Of a DNA stretch of 64,000 nt, positions 11,554 to 25,008 are shown one piece after another. The notes beneath the pieces were generated by a model. That model was given only the letters and a program-made list of their open reading frames with translations, did no database searches and had not been told where the DNA came from. This DNA comes from Paramecium sonneborni (Eukaryota > Ciliophora > Oligohymenophorea > Peniculida > Parameciidae), in NCBI GenBank assembly GCA_905182985.1, contig CAJJDN010000060.1:253481-317480 (forward strand). The letters run 5' to 3'. Within the stretch, counting starts at the first letter, position 1. Every line of letters starts with the position of its first letter. The position numbers and the translations under genes were made by a program.

Positions 11554-14500
11554 TCACAATTTTTCTGAACTCATTTTCTTTAGACTACCTAAATCATGCT
11601 TACTTCTTTAACTAGTATGTAAACGCATAGTTGATTTTCTTCTGAGTTTACTTGTTAAAGTATCATCCATTTTTTCTGTTTTGATTTCTTCTTCTTTAAA
11701 GAGATGAATTTTCTGACAAAATTGTTCTGGTATAAATTTAAATAGAATTGAGAAGATGATACCTCCAAATCCAAAGGCTATACATAATAAATGTTAAAAG
11801 AAGGTTAAATGAGAAACTTTAACATATTTTCCTCCATATTGAATAAGGAGAACTTAAACAATGACTGTAATAGTTTGAACTATCCAAAATAAAGGATTAT
11901 TACAAAAATTAGCAAAGGGATTTCTAGTATGATAATCTAATTATCGACAGGAAATTGAATTAAATACTTACATTAAAACAAATGCTTAAAAGAAGATACT
12001 CATTTATACGACATTTTGTGGATACTTGAATTAATAGAATGAATATGATTACATTTTATCCAATCAATTCTTGTGGAATTTAGCAGTCAATATATTTGGG
12101 TAATAGAAATAAAATAAATATAAGAATTGTAATTTAATACAAGCTTGCACCAACAATAGTACGATACATAGTTGGGGATACAATTTAATCAGTTCTTTTA
12201 TATGGTTATCTATCTAAAACTTTAATAGAAGGAGGTTCTGTTGCTAAAGCTAAAGAGGCAAATGTATCCATAATTAAATTAACCCAAAGCATTTAAATAG
12301 CATTAAGTGGAGACTATTTAAGAATTACAGCACCTGTAAAAGACATGAATAATGCAACTAAATTAACAGTCAATTAAAATTGAATGAATTTTCTAATACA
12401 ATCATAAATATTTCTACCCCATTTCATAGCTAAATTTATTTTAAGATATAATACCTGTAATAATTGAACTAAAATTATCATCTATAAGTATTATATCAGC
12501 AGCATCTTTAGCAACATCTGATCCAGTAATTCCCATAGCAAATCCAACATCTGCTTTTTTTAAAGCAGGTGCATCATTAGTACCATCTCCTGTAACTGCA
12601 ACAACATTACCTTCTTAAATTAAACCTGTGACCAATAAATATTTATCTTCAGGTGATGCTCTAGCCATTACTTTCATTTCTCTACTTATTTTCGAAAAGA
12701 TCTACATATTTTTTACTACTTTTATTTCATTTCCTTCTTCATTTTTACCATTCACTAATCCTCCTACCAAATCTCTAAATGTTTTCCCTTCAATCACTTC
12801 GAATTCTTATTATGCTCTATTTTTCTCTAATATTCCACATTCCAAAGCAATAGATTAAGCTGTTATTATATTATCTCCTGTAACCATTCTAACTTTCACT
12901 CCAGATTTTGTACATTATCTTATGGAATCTGCTACATCAGGTCTTATTGGATCTTTGATACCTGCAATTGCAATTAAAGTTAAATCTTTATCAATTTCAT
13001 CTTCATTTATTTGATGTACATGTGCTTTTGCATTTACAAATCCTTTTATTGCTTAACTTTAAGGTTCTAAATCTTTATATGCAATAGCTATGGTTCTTAA
13101 AGATTAAGATGCAAAATTTTCAATAACATTATGTAATATGTCATCTTTTTTTGTTTTATCGAGAAGCACCTCAGCACCATTATTAGAAACATATCTAAAA
13201 CATTAAGCTAAAATAATTTCTGAAGCTCCTTTAGTAAATATTCTAATAGTTTAATTTTAAGGATTTAAAATAGCAGTAACCATCTTCTTTCTTTTACTAC
13301 TGAAAGGAATTTATCTTAGAATTCTATCATTTAATCTATAATTAGAATATTTATATCCAAAATTATCTGCTAATTCAATCAATGCACATTCAGTTTTATT
13401 GCCAATTTATATCCATCTATTAGAATCTCTATCTTTGGTTGGATTAGCAATAGAATTACAACATATTGATTCAGACATTATTCCAATAGATTATTTAGAT
13501 ATTTTAGATGTTATATTTATTTCTTGATTCAAATAAATGTGATTTTCAATCCATAATGCTGTTACTTACATTATATTTTATGTTAAAGTTCCAGTTTTAT
13601 CACTACAAATATTATTTGCGCCACCCATTATTTCACAAGATGCTAAATTCTTTACTAGATTCTATTCATCTTTCATTTTTCCTACAGAATAAGCTAGAGC
13701 TATTGTCACTGCCAAAGGTAAACCTTCTGGAACTGCAACTACTATTATTGTAACTCCAATCATAAAAGCTTCAATTATTAATTATAATGATTTCAAAGTA
13801 AATAACTCATGTTTATGATCTATAAAAACATCAATTAATAAATGTCCCATCAATGCTATAAATGTTAATATTGCTACTAATGTACCCAATTTACCTATAT
13901 TTTCAGCAACTCCTTCTAGTTTTTACTAAAGAGGAGTGGGAGGATTATCTTAATTTAATAATTATTTTAATTATCCTTATATTGTATTTTAACCTACTTA
14001 TAATACCAACATATATCCATTTCCATCTAAACATCTCGTGCCACTAATTAAAAATGGACTTATATGATGATGATCTTTGCTACTAAACTATTGTTGAGAA
14101 ATCTCATTAAATGGTAATTTCTTTATTTCATCAGATTCTCCTGTCATTGGAGATTCATCTACTTTTATTTAAGAACCCTATATCATCAAACCTATATTCA
14201 AATTTTATCAAATACCATCAACTGGAAATATATCTCCAATACCAAATTGTAATATATCTCCAACTACTATTTCTTTTACTGAAATCTCAACTATTCCACC
14301 TCTTACTACTTATATCAATCCATCATCTAATTTACGTCTCAATTATTAAAATTATCTCTCTTTTAAATAATTATTACCAGCTGTTATAGAAACTATTAAA
14401 AAAACAGCTAAAAATATTGTTGCTCTAAATAATAATTCAATTTTATACCCTTCAGTCCATCCTGTTTTTATTCCCTCATTTATTATACCTATTATTGTAC

Positions 14501-14857
14501 TGACCAAAGCAGCTACCAACAGAATTTATAGCATTGTATCTCCAAAACACTCTAATATCAATTCCCATAATTTTGCAGGCTCCTTTTCTACTGGATCATT
14601 ATTTCCAAATTTATCTCGGTTCTCTTGTACTTATGCTTCTGAATCTATTCCTTTCTATTTAAATTAATTTTCGATTCTACTAATAAATGCGATTTCAATT
14701 ATTTTGCCAATCCTTAATCCCCTCCTAATTTTACGACTTTCTAAAAACTTATCCCATCGTTTATGGAATTTAAAAGAAACAATTCTTTCAACTCTTCAAT
14801 ATTATGAAATTCTTCAAAATCTTTTTAGTCTTTTTATTTTGAATATTGTTATTACAT
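11554..14857 (-). CDS. plasma-membrane-type Ca2+-transporting P-type ATPase (PMCA, P2B)
   Basis: About 1060 aa after removal of several small introns (a 26-nt one near 14680 joins the N-terminus). Landmarks in order: the cation-ATPase N-terminal stretch ending DKFGNNDP, the phosphorylation loop CSDKTGTLT near 13600, the nucleotide-binding motif KGASE, and the hinge [22 protein letters not shown] near 12590. The phosphorylated Asp and the hinge Asp residues are present, so the pump should be active. It exports Ca2+ from the cytosol using ATP. The tail after the last membrane span is short and basic, the place where PMCAs carry a calmodulin-binding autoinhibitory region. In Paramecium such pumps occur at the surface membrane complex. 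Confidence 0.92.
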
Positions 14858-15293
14858 TATAAAAATATTAACGATTTTCATTAACAACAATTATTATTGT
14901 AGTTAACTTTATTTAAAAAAAAATGATAATCCTTAAATAAAATCTCATAATGTAATCTAAAAATGATTACTTGTTATTACTTGTCATAAGTTGAAAAGGA
15001 CATTCTTTATTAAATTTTAGATATTAAATTATATAATATGCAATTTGTATCTTCAATTAATTAAATTTATAAGCCAATAATTATATATCCTTATATCTAT
15101 TTTAGGTTCATAGTACAATTGCATTAATTTTAATTTTATATCACATACTATAGATCAATCCATAAATTCAATATGAAATTCCTTTTTATTTCAAAACATT
15201 TAACTATTTTATATATATTCAAAACATCATAATAATTTAAAAAATAAATTGAGTCTGTTAATAAATTAATATTTTTTTTAATTTATTTGTTAA
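14858..15293. other. intergenic, divergent promoters
   Basis: About 0.4 kb of AT-rich DNA between the start codons of the Ca2+-ATPase and the next plus-strand gene. No ORF, repeat or RNA gene was recognised. Confidence 0.5.
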
Positions 15294-15968
15294 ATGATGT
15301 AGCACTCTTTATCTCCCATATAGCAAAATGATGAAGACTATTTAAAACCTAAAATCCCCGAAATAACACAACAAATGCCATAGTTTTGTTAATATTACAA
15401 GGAGAATATACAATACCCATCCTTAATATAAACTGTCAGAAAAAAATAAATATTTGATACAAAAAATGTTAGCTATTAAAATATTTCACCTTTAAGGTCA
15501 AACTAAATTCAATTTCGAGTTTCTTAACCAAAAAGTCCAATAATTAGATAACAAATTGAAATTCCTTTATAATAAAAATCTCAAACTTAATTTTTCCATT
15601 AAATTCCAACTTCATTGACACCACCAAAAAAATAAAATATGAATCCTAATATATCTACATAACAAGCTGTTATTCCTCAACATTAAAATCCTTAACTTAT
15701 TCATAAAATTCCCTTAAATGAGTAGATTAAATAAAAAATAAATAATTATTCTATGAAAATTTAAAATCATTAAGATTAGGGTTAATAGGAAAATATGAAG
15801 GTTGAATAAAATTAAAGAGACATGTATTTATGTTTATAAGAAGAATTAGAAAAATCGGAAATGAAATTAAAATAATTAACTGAAAGAAGCTAATTAATGG
15901 AAGAAAAACGAAAATAACTGAGAAATACTTTTAAAAATACTACGAAATAATTCTAGAAAAATCTTTGA
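15294..15968 (+). CDS. small Q/P-rich protein with C-terminal coiled coil
   Basis: An intronless frame of exactly 225 codons (224 aa) from two adjacent ATGs at 15294 to TGA. The first 110 residues are low-complexity with Ser-Pro and Lys-Pro pairs (SLSPIQQ, QPKSPIIR, SLTPPKK), possible targets of proline-directed kinases. The last 60 residues form a charged amphipathic helix (LQEELEKSEMKLKQLTERS), probably a coiled coil. No family recognised. With only TGA as stop, 225 open codons in this composition are unlikely by chance, which supports a real gene. Confidence 0.6.
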
Positions 15969-16678
15969 TGATGAATTTTTTGAGACAAATTATTTTTTTC
16001 ATAAACTTAAATTCCTATATATTTCATAGCAATAATAAATCTTATTAATCAATCAACAAAACCAAATCAATTTTTTGAATAATAATAATACTCTCTCATT
16101 CTTTCTTTTAATTTTAACCAAGCTAATTAAAAGATCAGGAAATAGAAAAGTAAGTAACCTAAAATTTATAAGTAATTGATGATAAAAATTAATTAAAATA
16201 TAACTGAAAAAGGTTCATGTTAACATAAAAAATCTTATTAATTTTCAATTAATGTTCTTAAAAATATTTATTCATGAATAAAATAGTACAATTGGATCCA
16301 AAATCAATCAATCAAATTATTTTTCATAATAAACAAAAAAATTTTTATTCTTAAAATATGATTATTTCTTTTAGTACATTGTTTTGAGAATATAAATAAA
16401 ATAATCTCCTTTCCATATAATGATATTTCTTGATCACGATATTTAAGATATAGAGGACTCCATATTTTTTAATTTTATTCACTTTTCTTATTTTTATCTG
16501 TTCAAATTAGGTCGACCTATATTAGTAAAGCAAAACGAAGAATCTTGAAAATTAATATCAATTCGTCTTCTTGGAAACCTTATATTTTATTATATACAAG
16601 AAAAGTTCTCTCAGATTCTATTCAAGCGAAAAAGGTGATAAAATTAATCGATTTATTTTATCCAACAATTCATTTTTA
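15969..16678. other. AT-rich stretch without a convincing gene
   Basis: About 0.7 kb following the coiled-coil gene. TGA codons are frequent in all frames and I see no conserved motif. Confidence 0.5.
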
Positions 16679-16916
16679 TCAATTTCTATGTGTATAATAG
16701 AGCATTATCAAACATGAGCAAAAATGTTCTCTTAATATTTCCTAACCTTATTAATTTATAAAAAATAATGCTCCAGTATTACAATCAACTTATAGAGTTC
16801 CTTATTAACTGTTGACTTCTGGTTGAACACATGCCTTATTAAGGTTTCCAAGAAGCAAACTTCTCTTTAGAACTATGATCTCTTCCAACAGGGCTTACTT
16901 CTGCAGAAGATTCCAT
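16679..16916 (-). CDS. possible 71-aa protein, unknown
   Basis: A start at 16916 opens MESSAEVSPVGRDHSSKEKF. A 22-nt GT..AG intron near 16810 joins it to a second open stretch ending at TGA. The spliced length is exactly 72 codons and the composition (Gly, Trp, Ala, Ser) is less AT-driven than the surroundings, which favours a small gene. Against this, it is short and matches nothing I recognise. It could also be a fragment of a decayed larger gene, since the flanks hold other coding-like remnants. Confidence 0.35.
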
Positions 16917-18078
16917 GTTCTCTGAAAATCTGGAGGTGAACAATAAAGGAAAATTTAATTAATTAAAATTTAATTTGGTTTAATTTTTTTACATTTACTA
17001 CTTTATGCATGCCGATATGATAAGCAGCTTTTTTATACAAATTTTGCAATTTCATAATCAATTTGAAAATCTTTCCTTAAATTATTGAAAAATATTTTTA
17101 GATTAAATAAATATATCTATTTCATTTTTTTCTTGACAAGGTTATCTCATCTATTAACGGTGAGTTGTTCTTAAAAATAAAAAACTCTTTACTCAAAGCT
17201 TCAGATTTTGTTTATTTATCTAAGATAATGAATCCCATACTAAGGTACATTGGAGAAAACTGTTATTTAAGCAGGTTTTTATTTCTTTTTATTGACTTAA
17301 TTAACTGCTATTTATTAGGTTTTTGAAACTAAGGTTTTTTAAATTTCCTTTTTGCTGCATGTAAAAAATTTAGGTCTTATCTTTATACGATTTATTTCAT
17401 AAAGTGATTAAACAGCATCTATTTCATGAGATATGGAATAAATCTTATTATTTATTCAACTATTTATTTTAGCACTACCTTGAATAAATTATTTAAATAA
17501 TTTTGCTTCTATATATCAGCCATTTTTGTTACTACCTAAATAGGTAGACTTATTTGGATAATTTATAGACTAAAAGCTATAAATTTTCTTTTTGGTGAAA
17601 TTGATGAATCTTTATCTAATCTTCAAATCCAATAAACGAACAATCAAGAGATGATAGATCTTTGAAGAGAAGTTCAAAACAGTTTCTATCCATCATTTAG
17701 CTTGACTCAATTTATTCTAAGTATTAATACTCAATTTTATAAATTAACAAAATGAAACATAATCTTGAATTTATAAAATTTAATAAACTAAATTTTTATC
17801 AACTGAAATTAAATATTCTTTTCAAAGGATAGTAGATTATAATAAAATCTTACTAGCTAATTTCACTGATTATCCCTAATAATTTAAAATTATATCTAAT
17901 TCTATCTAATGATTTACTATATACAATAATTTGAACAAATTCTTAGATCTTTTTTAAAGTATTTATTAGATCTAAAAAATACTGATACATAGATTGAATT
18001 TTTATAAATGTGAGGGGTTTTATGTTGAAATAAAAAATTTTTATGAAATTTTATTGGAATAAAAATAAATTGATTAAA
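16917..18078. other. sparse region with coding-like remnants
   Basis: About 1.2 kb without an intact gene. A plus-strand ATG at 17230 opens MNPILRYIGENCYLSR and then breaks off. Near 17630-17720 a frame reads INEQSRDDRSLKRSSKQFL before TGA. These pieces are in different frames and no small-intron model joins them, so a decayed gene is possible but unproven. Confidence 0.4.
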
Positions 18079-19206
18079 TCAGTAACGTTAATGATTACTT
18101 TTATTCACTGATGCATCTTCTTCGAGCCATTTAATTCTTTTACCATCTTCCCATAAACCCAATCGGATAGTTCCATCAGGAAGATGATATTTTCCCTATC
18201 CACTTTATTTTCCATATGCCCATTATCCATCATATTCTAATAATATTTAATTTGATTACTTCTTCCATCTGCCCATATATAAATTCCTTAACCATGTTTT
18301 TTATCATATTAATATTCTCCTTCATATCTTCTACCATCTCTCCAAGTATAAACTCCTCTACCATGCATATTATTATTTAACCATTCTCCATCATATTTCT
18401 TATAATAAGATAAATTAATACTCTGCCGTCTGTCCAAGAATAGATTCCTCTTCCACAAATTTTATTATCTACCCAGTTACCTTCATATGATGATCCATCA
18501 TTCCAAATATATTTTCCATATCCATGTTTTTTTCCTTCTTTATAACTACCTTCATATTTAGAGCCATCTGCCCATGTTTCAACTCCATTTCCATCTTATA
18601 AATCATCTTTCCATTATCCCTCATATTTAGCCCCATTTACATGTATATAAACACCAAAACCATTTGCCTTATCTTCCTTCCATTCTCCTTCATAAATATC
18701 TCCATCTACATGCCAAAATTTTCCTTAACCACATGCTTTATTATCTTTCCATTATCCTTCATATCTAGCTCCATCAGGCCCTAATTTCAGATCATATGAT
18801 TACAAATTTAAAGTCCAAAACCCTCTCGAACTTGACCTCTCCATTCACCATCATATATAGCCCCACTTTTAAATGTAAATGGTGGTCTTCTTTCTGGGTA
18901 TGTATTTTAATCATTATGATAATTTGTTGTCTCTTATTTATCAGCTTATGAGAAATATTATTGTAATTATTAATTAGATTTAAACTCTGGATGCGGTGAA
19001 TGAACTTCTTCTGTCACTAGAGGTTGATTTTAAAATTAACTAAAGTTCTGCTATTACATAGATTGTTATTGTTAATTCGAAACGTTGGTATAATCTAAAT
19101 TTTTAGTGTTTTCATATTATTTTAAATCTTGTGGAAACGAAGTAGCATCTATAACAGTTTCCGAATTTTTGCATACATTGCATGCACTTGAGCAATCATT
19201 CCCCAT
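18079..19206 (-). CDS. MORN-repeat protein with possible lipid-anchored N-terminus
   Basis: Three 23-nt introns give exactly 353 codons (352 aa). After a Gln/Ser-rich N-terminal 110 residues come about nine MORN repeats with the usual YEGxWxxxxxxGxG pattern, for example [17 protein letters not shown] and [17 protein letters not shown], running nearly to the C-terminus. The start [12 protein letters not shown] has Gly2 followed by several Cys, a pattern fitting N-myristoylation and palmitoylation, so attachment to a membrane or the cell cortex is plausible. MORN arrays bind phospholipid membranes or serve as scaffolds; no enzymatic domain is fused. Two introns sit inside repeats at equivalent positions, suggesting that repeat duplication carried an intron along. 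Confidence 0.88.
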
Positions 19207-19383
19207 TTTTTTTTAAGTTAGAAATATATAATATTTAATATATTACTTAACTAAATCAACTTAATATTAGACTTCTTTTACTTTTGTAATTTACTTTAAA
19301 TATTATTTTTCATTTAATCTAGATCCAATATATCTTTACGATGATTATTGTTTTAAATATAGAAATATATATAATAAATTCCT

Positions 19384-20692
19384 TCAATATTTTAACATTT
19401 TTTTATGAGCAATAAAATTTAATGGTATTTGAATTGCAGTTTCACAAAATGGCATTTCAAAAGATTCTTCAACTCTTGGTTTGTAATAACCTTAATTATT
19501 TTTAATAAGATCATTAATAACTTATTGCTCCTCTTCTGGATCAGGTACTTCCTCTTTCAATTTTTTATCTAAATGTTAATCTGTATTAGTATTTTATAAA
19601 GATTATCTTATATCTTCAAGAAGTTCTTTACAAAGTCGGTTCTTTGATAATTTTCCAAATTAATATAGCTAATTGTATTGTTGTTTTGAAATAAGTATAT
19701 CTGTGATTTTATCTGTTTATAAAAAATACTCTTAACTAATCTCGCAAGGAGGCCTTAAGAAATTATACTTTTCTTTACCAAAAATTATTTTCTATATTTT
19801 TAGATATTCCACCATATTTTTATTCAACTTACGATTTGTGGCAATGTTCAAATAATCCAGTTGGAATCGAAGATTTTTCAAATGAGATTTTCCTTACTGT
19901 TATTTCCTCTAAAAATCCTTTTACTATGTTCCAAGAAAAAGTGATCGTACTAGGACAATTAATTACATAACATTTATGCATTCTCGAACGATAGTTATTT
20001 TATAGATAATCTAAAACTCTTTAAAGTTATTATCTAGGTAAACTTGTGATTCCTAAACCTCCTAAATCCATTACTACTACCCTAAAAAAATTATAGAGAA
20101 ATAATATTTTACCAGTTTTCTATTTATCCAGGTAACATGTAATTTGTTAAAACATGTTCAAGAAATATAGTCATTGAATCTAAGGTTATGTCAATATTTT
20201 TTTATGCTGCCAATTTTATAGCATTAACCACTATTATTGGTCTAAATCTATTATCCCTTCCATGCAAATAAATTGAACCACTTGACTAAAAAAATAAGTA
20301 AAGATTCATTACTAAGAATTTCGTTGTTTCCTAATTTTCCTTAAGTGGAAATGCTTGTTTTCTCCATTAAATATAGGCCTATATAGCTGCATAAGTCTTT
20401 TCAAACTTAAATTTAGTAGCATAGAGCATCCTCAGTAATTAAGGTTCAGTCCACCTAAAATTAATTAAGTGAGAACTTAGGCATAAAGCGCTTAGATATT
20501 AAATATGCTTCGAATTATTTCAAGATTTCGATTTCTTGTTAATCAAACTCAACTTAACCTTCAAATATTTTTCTAACCTTTATTTTGTCAACTATATAAC
20601 AAATGTCTTCTTCTATTTCATATTTCAAATTAATATATACATTTAGGAAATAAAAGATAGCATTCTTAAAATAAGGTTTATCTATTAATCAT
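19384..20692 (-). CDS. CRAL-TRIO (Sec14-like) lipid-transfer domain protein
   Basis: Introns of 28, 22, 31 and 25 nt give exactly 401 codons (400 aa). Residues 30-120 match a CRAL-TRIO N-terminal helical region (LLRMLYATKFKFEKTYAAI, then YIQWRKQAFP). The lipid-binding lobe follows: IYLHGRDNRFRPIIVVNA, IENWVVVMDLGGLGITSLP, CYVINCPSTITFSWNIVKGF and IPTGLFEHCHKSQVEQKYGG, which are the typical Sec14 landmarks. The C-terminus is an acidic tail. Such proteins move or present phosphoinositides and related lipids between membranes. The start at 20692 is only 7 bp from a plus-strand ATG at 20700. Confidence 0.88.
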
Positions 20693-20699
20693 TTAATTA

Positions 20700-20941
20700 A
20701 TGAATCAACTTTAATAAACTTTAAGGTATATTAAGTTAAAGATAGAAAAAAGATTATACACACAGATCAAAATTATGTTAACGTAAGCAGTTTTTTTAAA
20801 GAAACTTTCGAAAAAGAACCTGATTATGAAGATGTATTATTTTAAAATTTAACTAAAATTATTGTAGTCCCATAAAGTTGTGTAACTTTAAAAGCATTTG
20901 ATTACTTTAAGAAATATTATCAACCATAACAAATTATATGA
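20700..20941 (+). CDS. possible 73-aa protein, unknown
   Basis: ATG at 20700 and a 20-nt intron (GTATATTAAG...) give exactly 74 codons: MNQLQQTLRKKIIHTDQNYV and onward to TGA. The spliced peptide has balanced composition and looks coding (KETFEKEPDYEDVLFQNLTK). Its start codon lies 7 bp from the start of the CRAL-TRIO gene on the other strand, so the two would have overlapping leaders. It may be one half of a broken gene together with the ORF at 20992. Confidence 0.4.
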
Positions 20942-20991
20942 GGAACTTTGAATAGAGATAATTTATTTTTAAATCATCATGATAAAAATAA

Positions 20992-21237
20992 ATGCTTCCA
21001 GTTAATCCATTGAACGAAGAATGCTAGCAGCTATCTATATTTAACTAGAATCATTTAAAAGTATTTAATTATTCTAATATAAATAGAATTATATCTAGCA
21101 AGATTTTTGATGAATTCTTAATTGAGCCAAAAGATTCAAAATTAGCAGCAAAATATCCAAAAGTTCAATCACTTTCAATCACATATTAAGAATAATATAA
21201 AACTTTGTATCCAAATTTTTTTCAAGAATTTTAATGA
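20992..21237 (+). CDS. possible 81-aa protein or second half of a broken gene
   Basis: An 82-codon open frame with strongly coding-like sequence toward its end (KIFDEFLIEPKDSKLAAKYP, then YQEQYKTLYPNFFQEFQ) and a TGA stop. It is in a different frame from the ORF at 20700 and follows 50 bp later. No GT..AG pair joins the two cleanly. Either these are two short genes or one gene split by a TGA and a frameshift. Confidence 0.35.
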
Positions 21238-21289
21238 TTAATTTTATATATAGTTTAATCTATAAAAAAAACCAAAAACTAATATCAAA

Positions 21290-21850
21290 AAATTTAGCTA
21301 ATCTATTTGGTAACGTTTTATTTGAAGGTCTTTCTTCATTATGTTAGCATGTTAAGAACAATAATCTGAACTCATTCCTTTATTTAATTAAAATACACTT
21401 CCACTCCATGGTAAGGGACGTCTAAAATTTACCCAAAATATTTAATTTCAGCTTAATCTATATAACCTCTTATATTATACTAATTTTATTCATCTTCTCA
21501 TTTTTTATTTGTTGATTCGAAACCTATTGCTTCACTGATTTAATACATTATTTCTATTTTTATAATTCAGATATTTAATCCTAAATTATAAAACCATTTT
21601 CTTTTCATTTATTCTTTCAGTTGTCCTTGTAATAATTTTAGTGGATTTTGGATTATGTTTTATACTTTCTATTAAAAATCTCTCTAAACTTAAGTGCTTT
21701 CTTGTTGAATTTTTTGGATCTCATTTAAAGAAACAATATCTTATGTTTTATTATTATTTTTGCAAAAATCTGAATTGTTTTTTATTAGGATATCCTTCTT
21801 GAGGTTATTTCTTCAATTTTTTTTTGTATTTTGGTTATGAGCATTGAATA
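21290..21850 (-). pseudogene. decayed coding sequence with in-frame TGAs
   Basis: One minus-strand frame reads convincingly (SLNEIQKIQQESTQVQRDF, then LLQGQLKEQMKRKWFYNLG, then YIDQAEIKYFGQILDVPYHG) but is interrupted by at least three TGA codons near 21575, 21510 and 21395. No ATG begins it in frame, and no small intron removes the stops. Family unknown. A relic of a gene is the simplest reading; sequence error or unusual splicing could also explain it. Confidence 0.45.
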
Positions 21851-22209
21851 ATATTATTTTCCTATTTACGGTATATATTTCTAAAATAATATAAACTGTA
21901 AATAAATATCAAAATATTATTAGTAAGCTGCTCCCTGAAATATGTAATTTTAGTTAAATAGTAAAAGATATTTTCAAAATATATTTATTAAGATACAACT
22001 ATTTAATATTGTTGATTTCCGAAACCCTTAGATTTTGAATAGAAGTATTTATAAAATCGTATAATTAATTAAATAATTTTAAGTGAATAATTATTTTTAA
22101 TTAGATTTTCATAAATTAAAAATATTATGAATTTCTTGAATCATTAATTCAATCTATAAATTTTTTCAAAACCTCATTTCATAAAATTAATAATATAATA
22201 TTCTCTATA

Positions 22210-23744
<1,535 letters not shown>

Positions 23745-24135
23745 TTATTTAAATATATTTATGTATTAAATTATTAAAACAACTCTTATATTTGATATTA
23801 ACTTACTTAATTATGAAAATCTTCTATACTTTACCATTATGTTTAAATTATCAATTCCTTTATAGGCTTTTTTTGATTACTAAAAATAAAAATGTGTATA
23901 CAAAGGGAATTCCATTAATAAGAGAATAATAATAATTATTAAAATTATCTTAATATTTTCTAAATTTTAGTAAATTTTATTTACAGGTTCTTAATAAATA
24001 TTGCCTCAAATAATTGTTCTTTAATATTAGAATGTAAGATTAGTTTAGAAAATACTATGTTTTCTTATAGTTTTAATGAGTTTCATTAATTTAAAAAATA
24101 AATTAGGAAAATCAAAACCTCAATTGCTTTGATAA

Positions 24136-24843
24136 ATGATCTTAATAGATATCATAAAACTATTAATAAAAGTAATTTTCAAATATGTACTGCCAATTCT
24201 ATTTACATCGTTTATTATTTATGAATGGCCAAACTTGAATGCCAATCAGGCCAGAATTTTAATGAGTATAAATGTAGTGTTGATAGTAAGGCTAGAAAAT
24301 TGTTTTGCATTTTATAGGTTTTTATTTGTAGTAAAGTAGATTCTATAAACAGAAAAGTAGATTTGAATATGAAATGACAATTTTTTTAGCAACTGTGAAA
24401 GTTGTGAATTCATTCCAAGCTCAGCCTGCCAGTGAATCAATTTACATTATAGTACATTACACAATTAATAGATTTGTGAATGGGTTTTCGATTTGTTTCT
24501 ACTATCCAATGCTCTTTGTTATGCTTTCTCTTTTTGCACAATTATAATTTTTGTTCTTATAGTGATTTTTGGACTTATTAGAGGAGAGATTCCTATTGTA
24601 AACAGAGCATTATCTCCAGAAGAACTTTAGAGATTGACACGAAAACCATGGGTTGAATATCAAGTCTAATAATAAGAAGATTGTCCTATTTGTTTGTGTT
24701 AATTAGAATAAATGGAGATAGTCGTACAATTACCTAAATGCAACCATTATTTTCATGATACTTGCATTGATGAATGGCTTAATACAAAACCTTTATGTCC
24801 ATCCTGTAGAAATAATGTCAGAATTGCATTACTAAATGATTGA
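24136..24843 (+). CDS. membrane RING-H2 finger protein (first assembly copy)
   Basis: Introns of 22 and 20 nt give exactly 222 codons (221 aa). Two or three hydrophobic segments ([19 protein letters not shown], a central helix, and [19 protein letters not shown]) precede a RING-H2: [31 protein letters not shown] and CPSC, with all eight zinc ligands. Family knowledge: such proteins are membrane-bound E3 ubiquitin ligases acting with E2 enzymes. The start at 24136 is followed directly by the first membrane helix. It is identical to 25343-26050, which is the same locus assembled twice. Confidence 0.85.
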
Positions 24844-24859
24844 TTATTATTAATAATTT

Positions 24860-25007
24860 ATGAAGTCAACAGAATATAAATACACTACAACTTGGTTGAG
24901 ACCAAGATCAAAGAATCTCTATCAAATAATACTTGAACATCAATAAAGGGATGTATTTAATTAATAAATCTTGACTGCTTCTTGTCTATAGACTCCAGCC
25001 AAATATT
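24860..25007 (+). CDS. 5' fragment of the unknown gene at 26067, cut by the gap
   Basis: Same first 148 bases as the complete gene at 26067-26693, ending at the N. It exists only because of the assembly duplication and is not a separate gene. Confidence 0.8.
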
Positions 25008-25008
25008 N

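Larger units (their letters stand above)
23802..25007. repeat. copy 1 of 1206-bp identical duplication flanking N 25008
   Basis: Bases 23802-25007 recur without visible difference at 25009-26214 (offset 1207), with a single N between. Identity runs through coding, intron and intergenic DNA alike, and the break falls inside an ORF. This is what an unmerged overlap of two contigs looks like, so only one copy should be counted. Confidence 0.9.
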
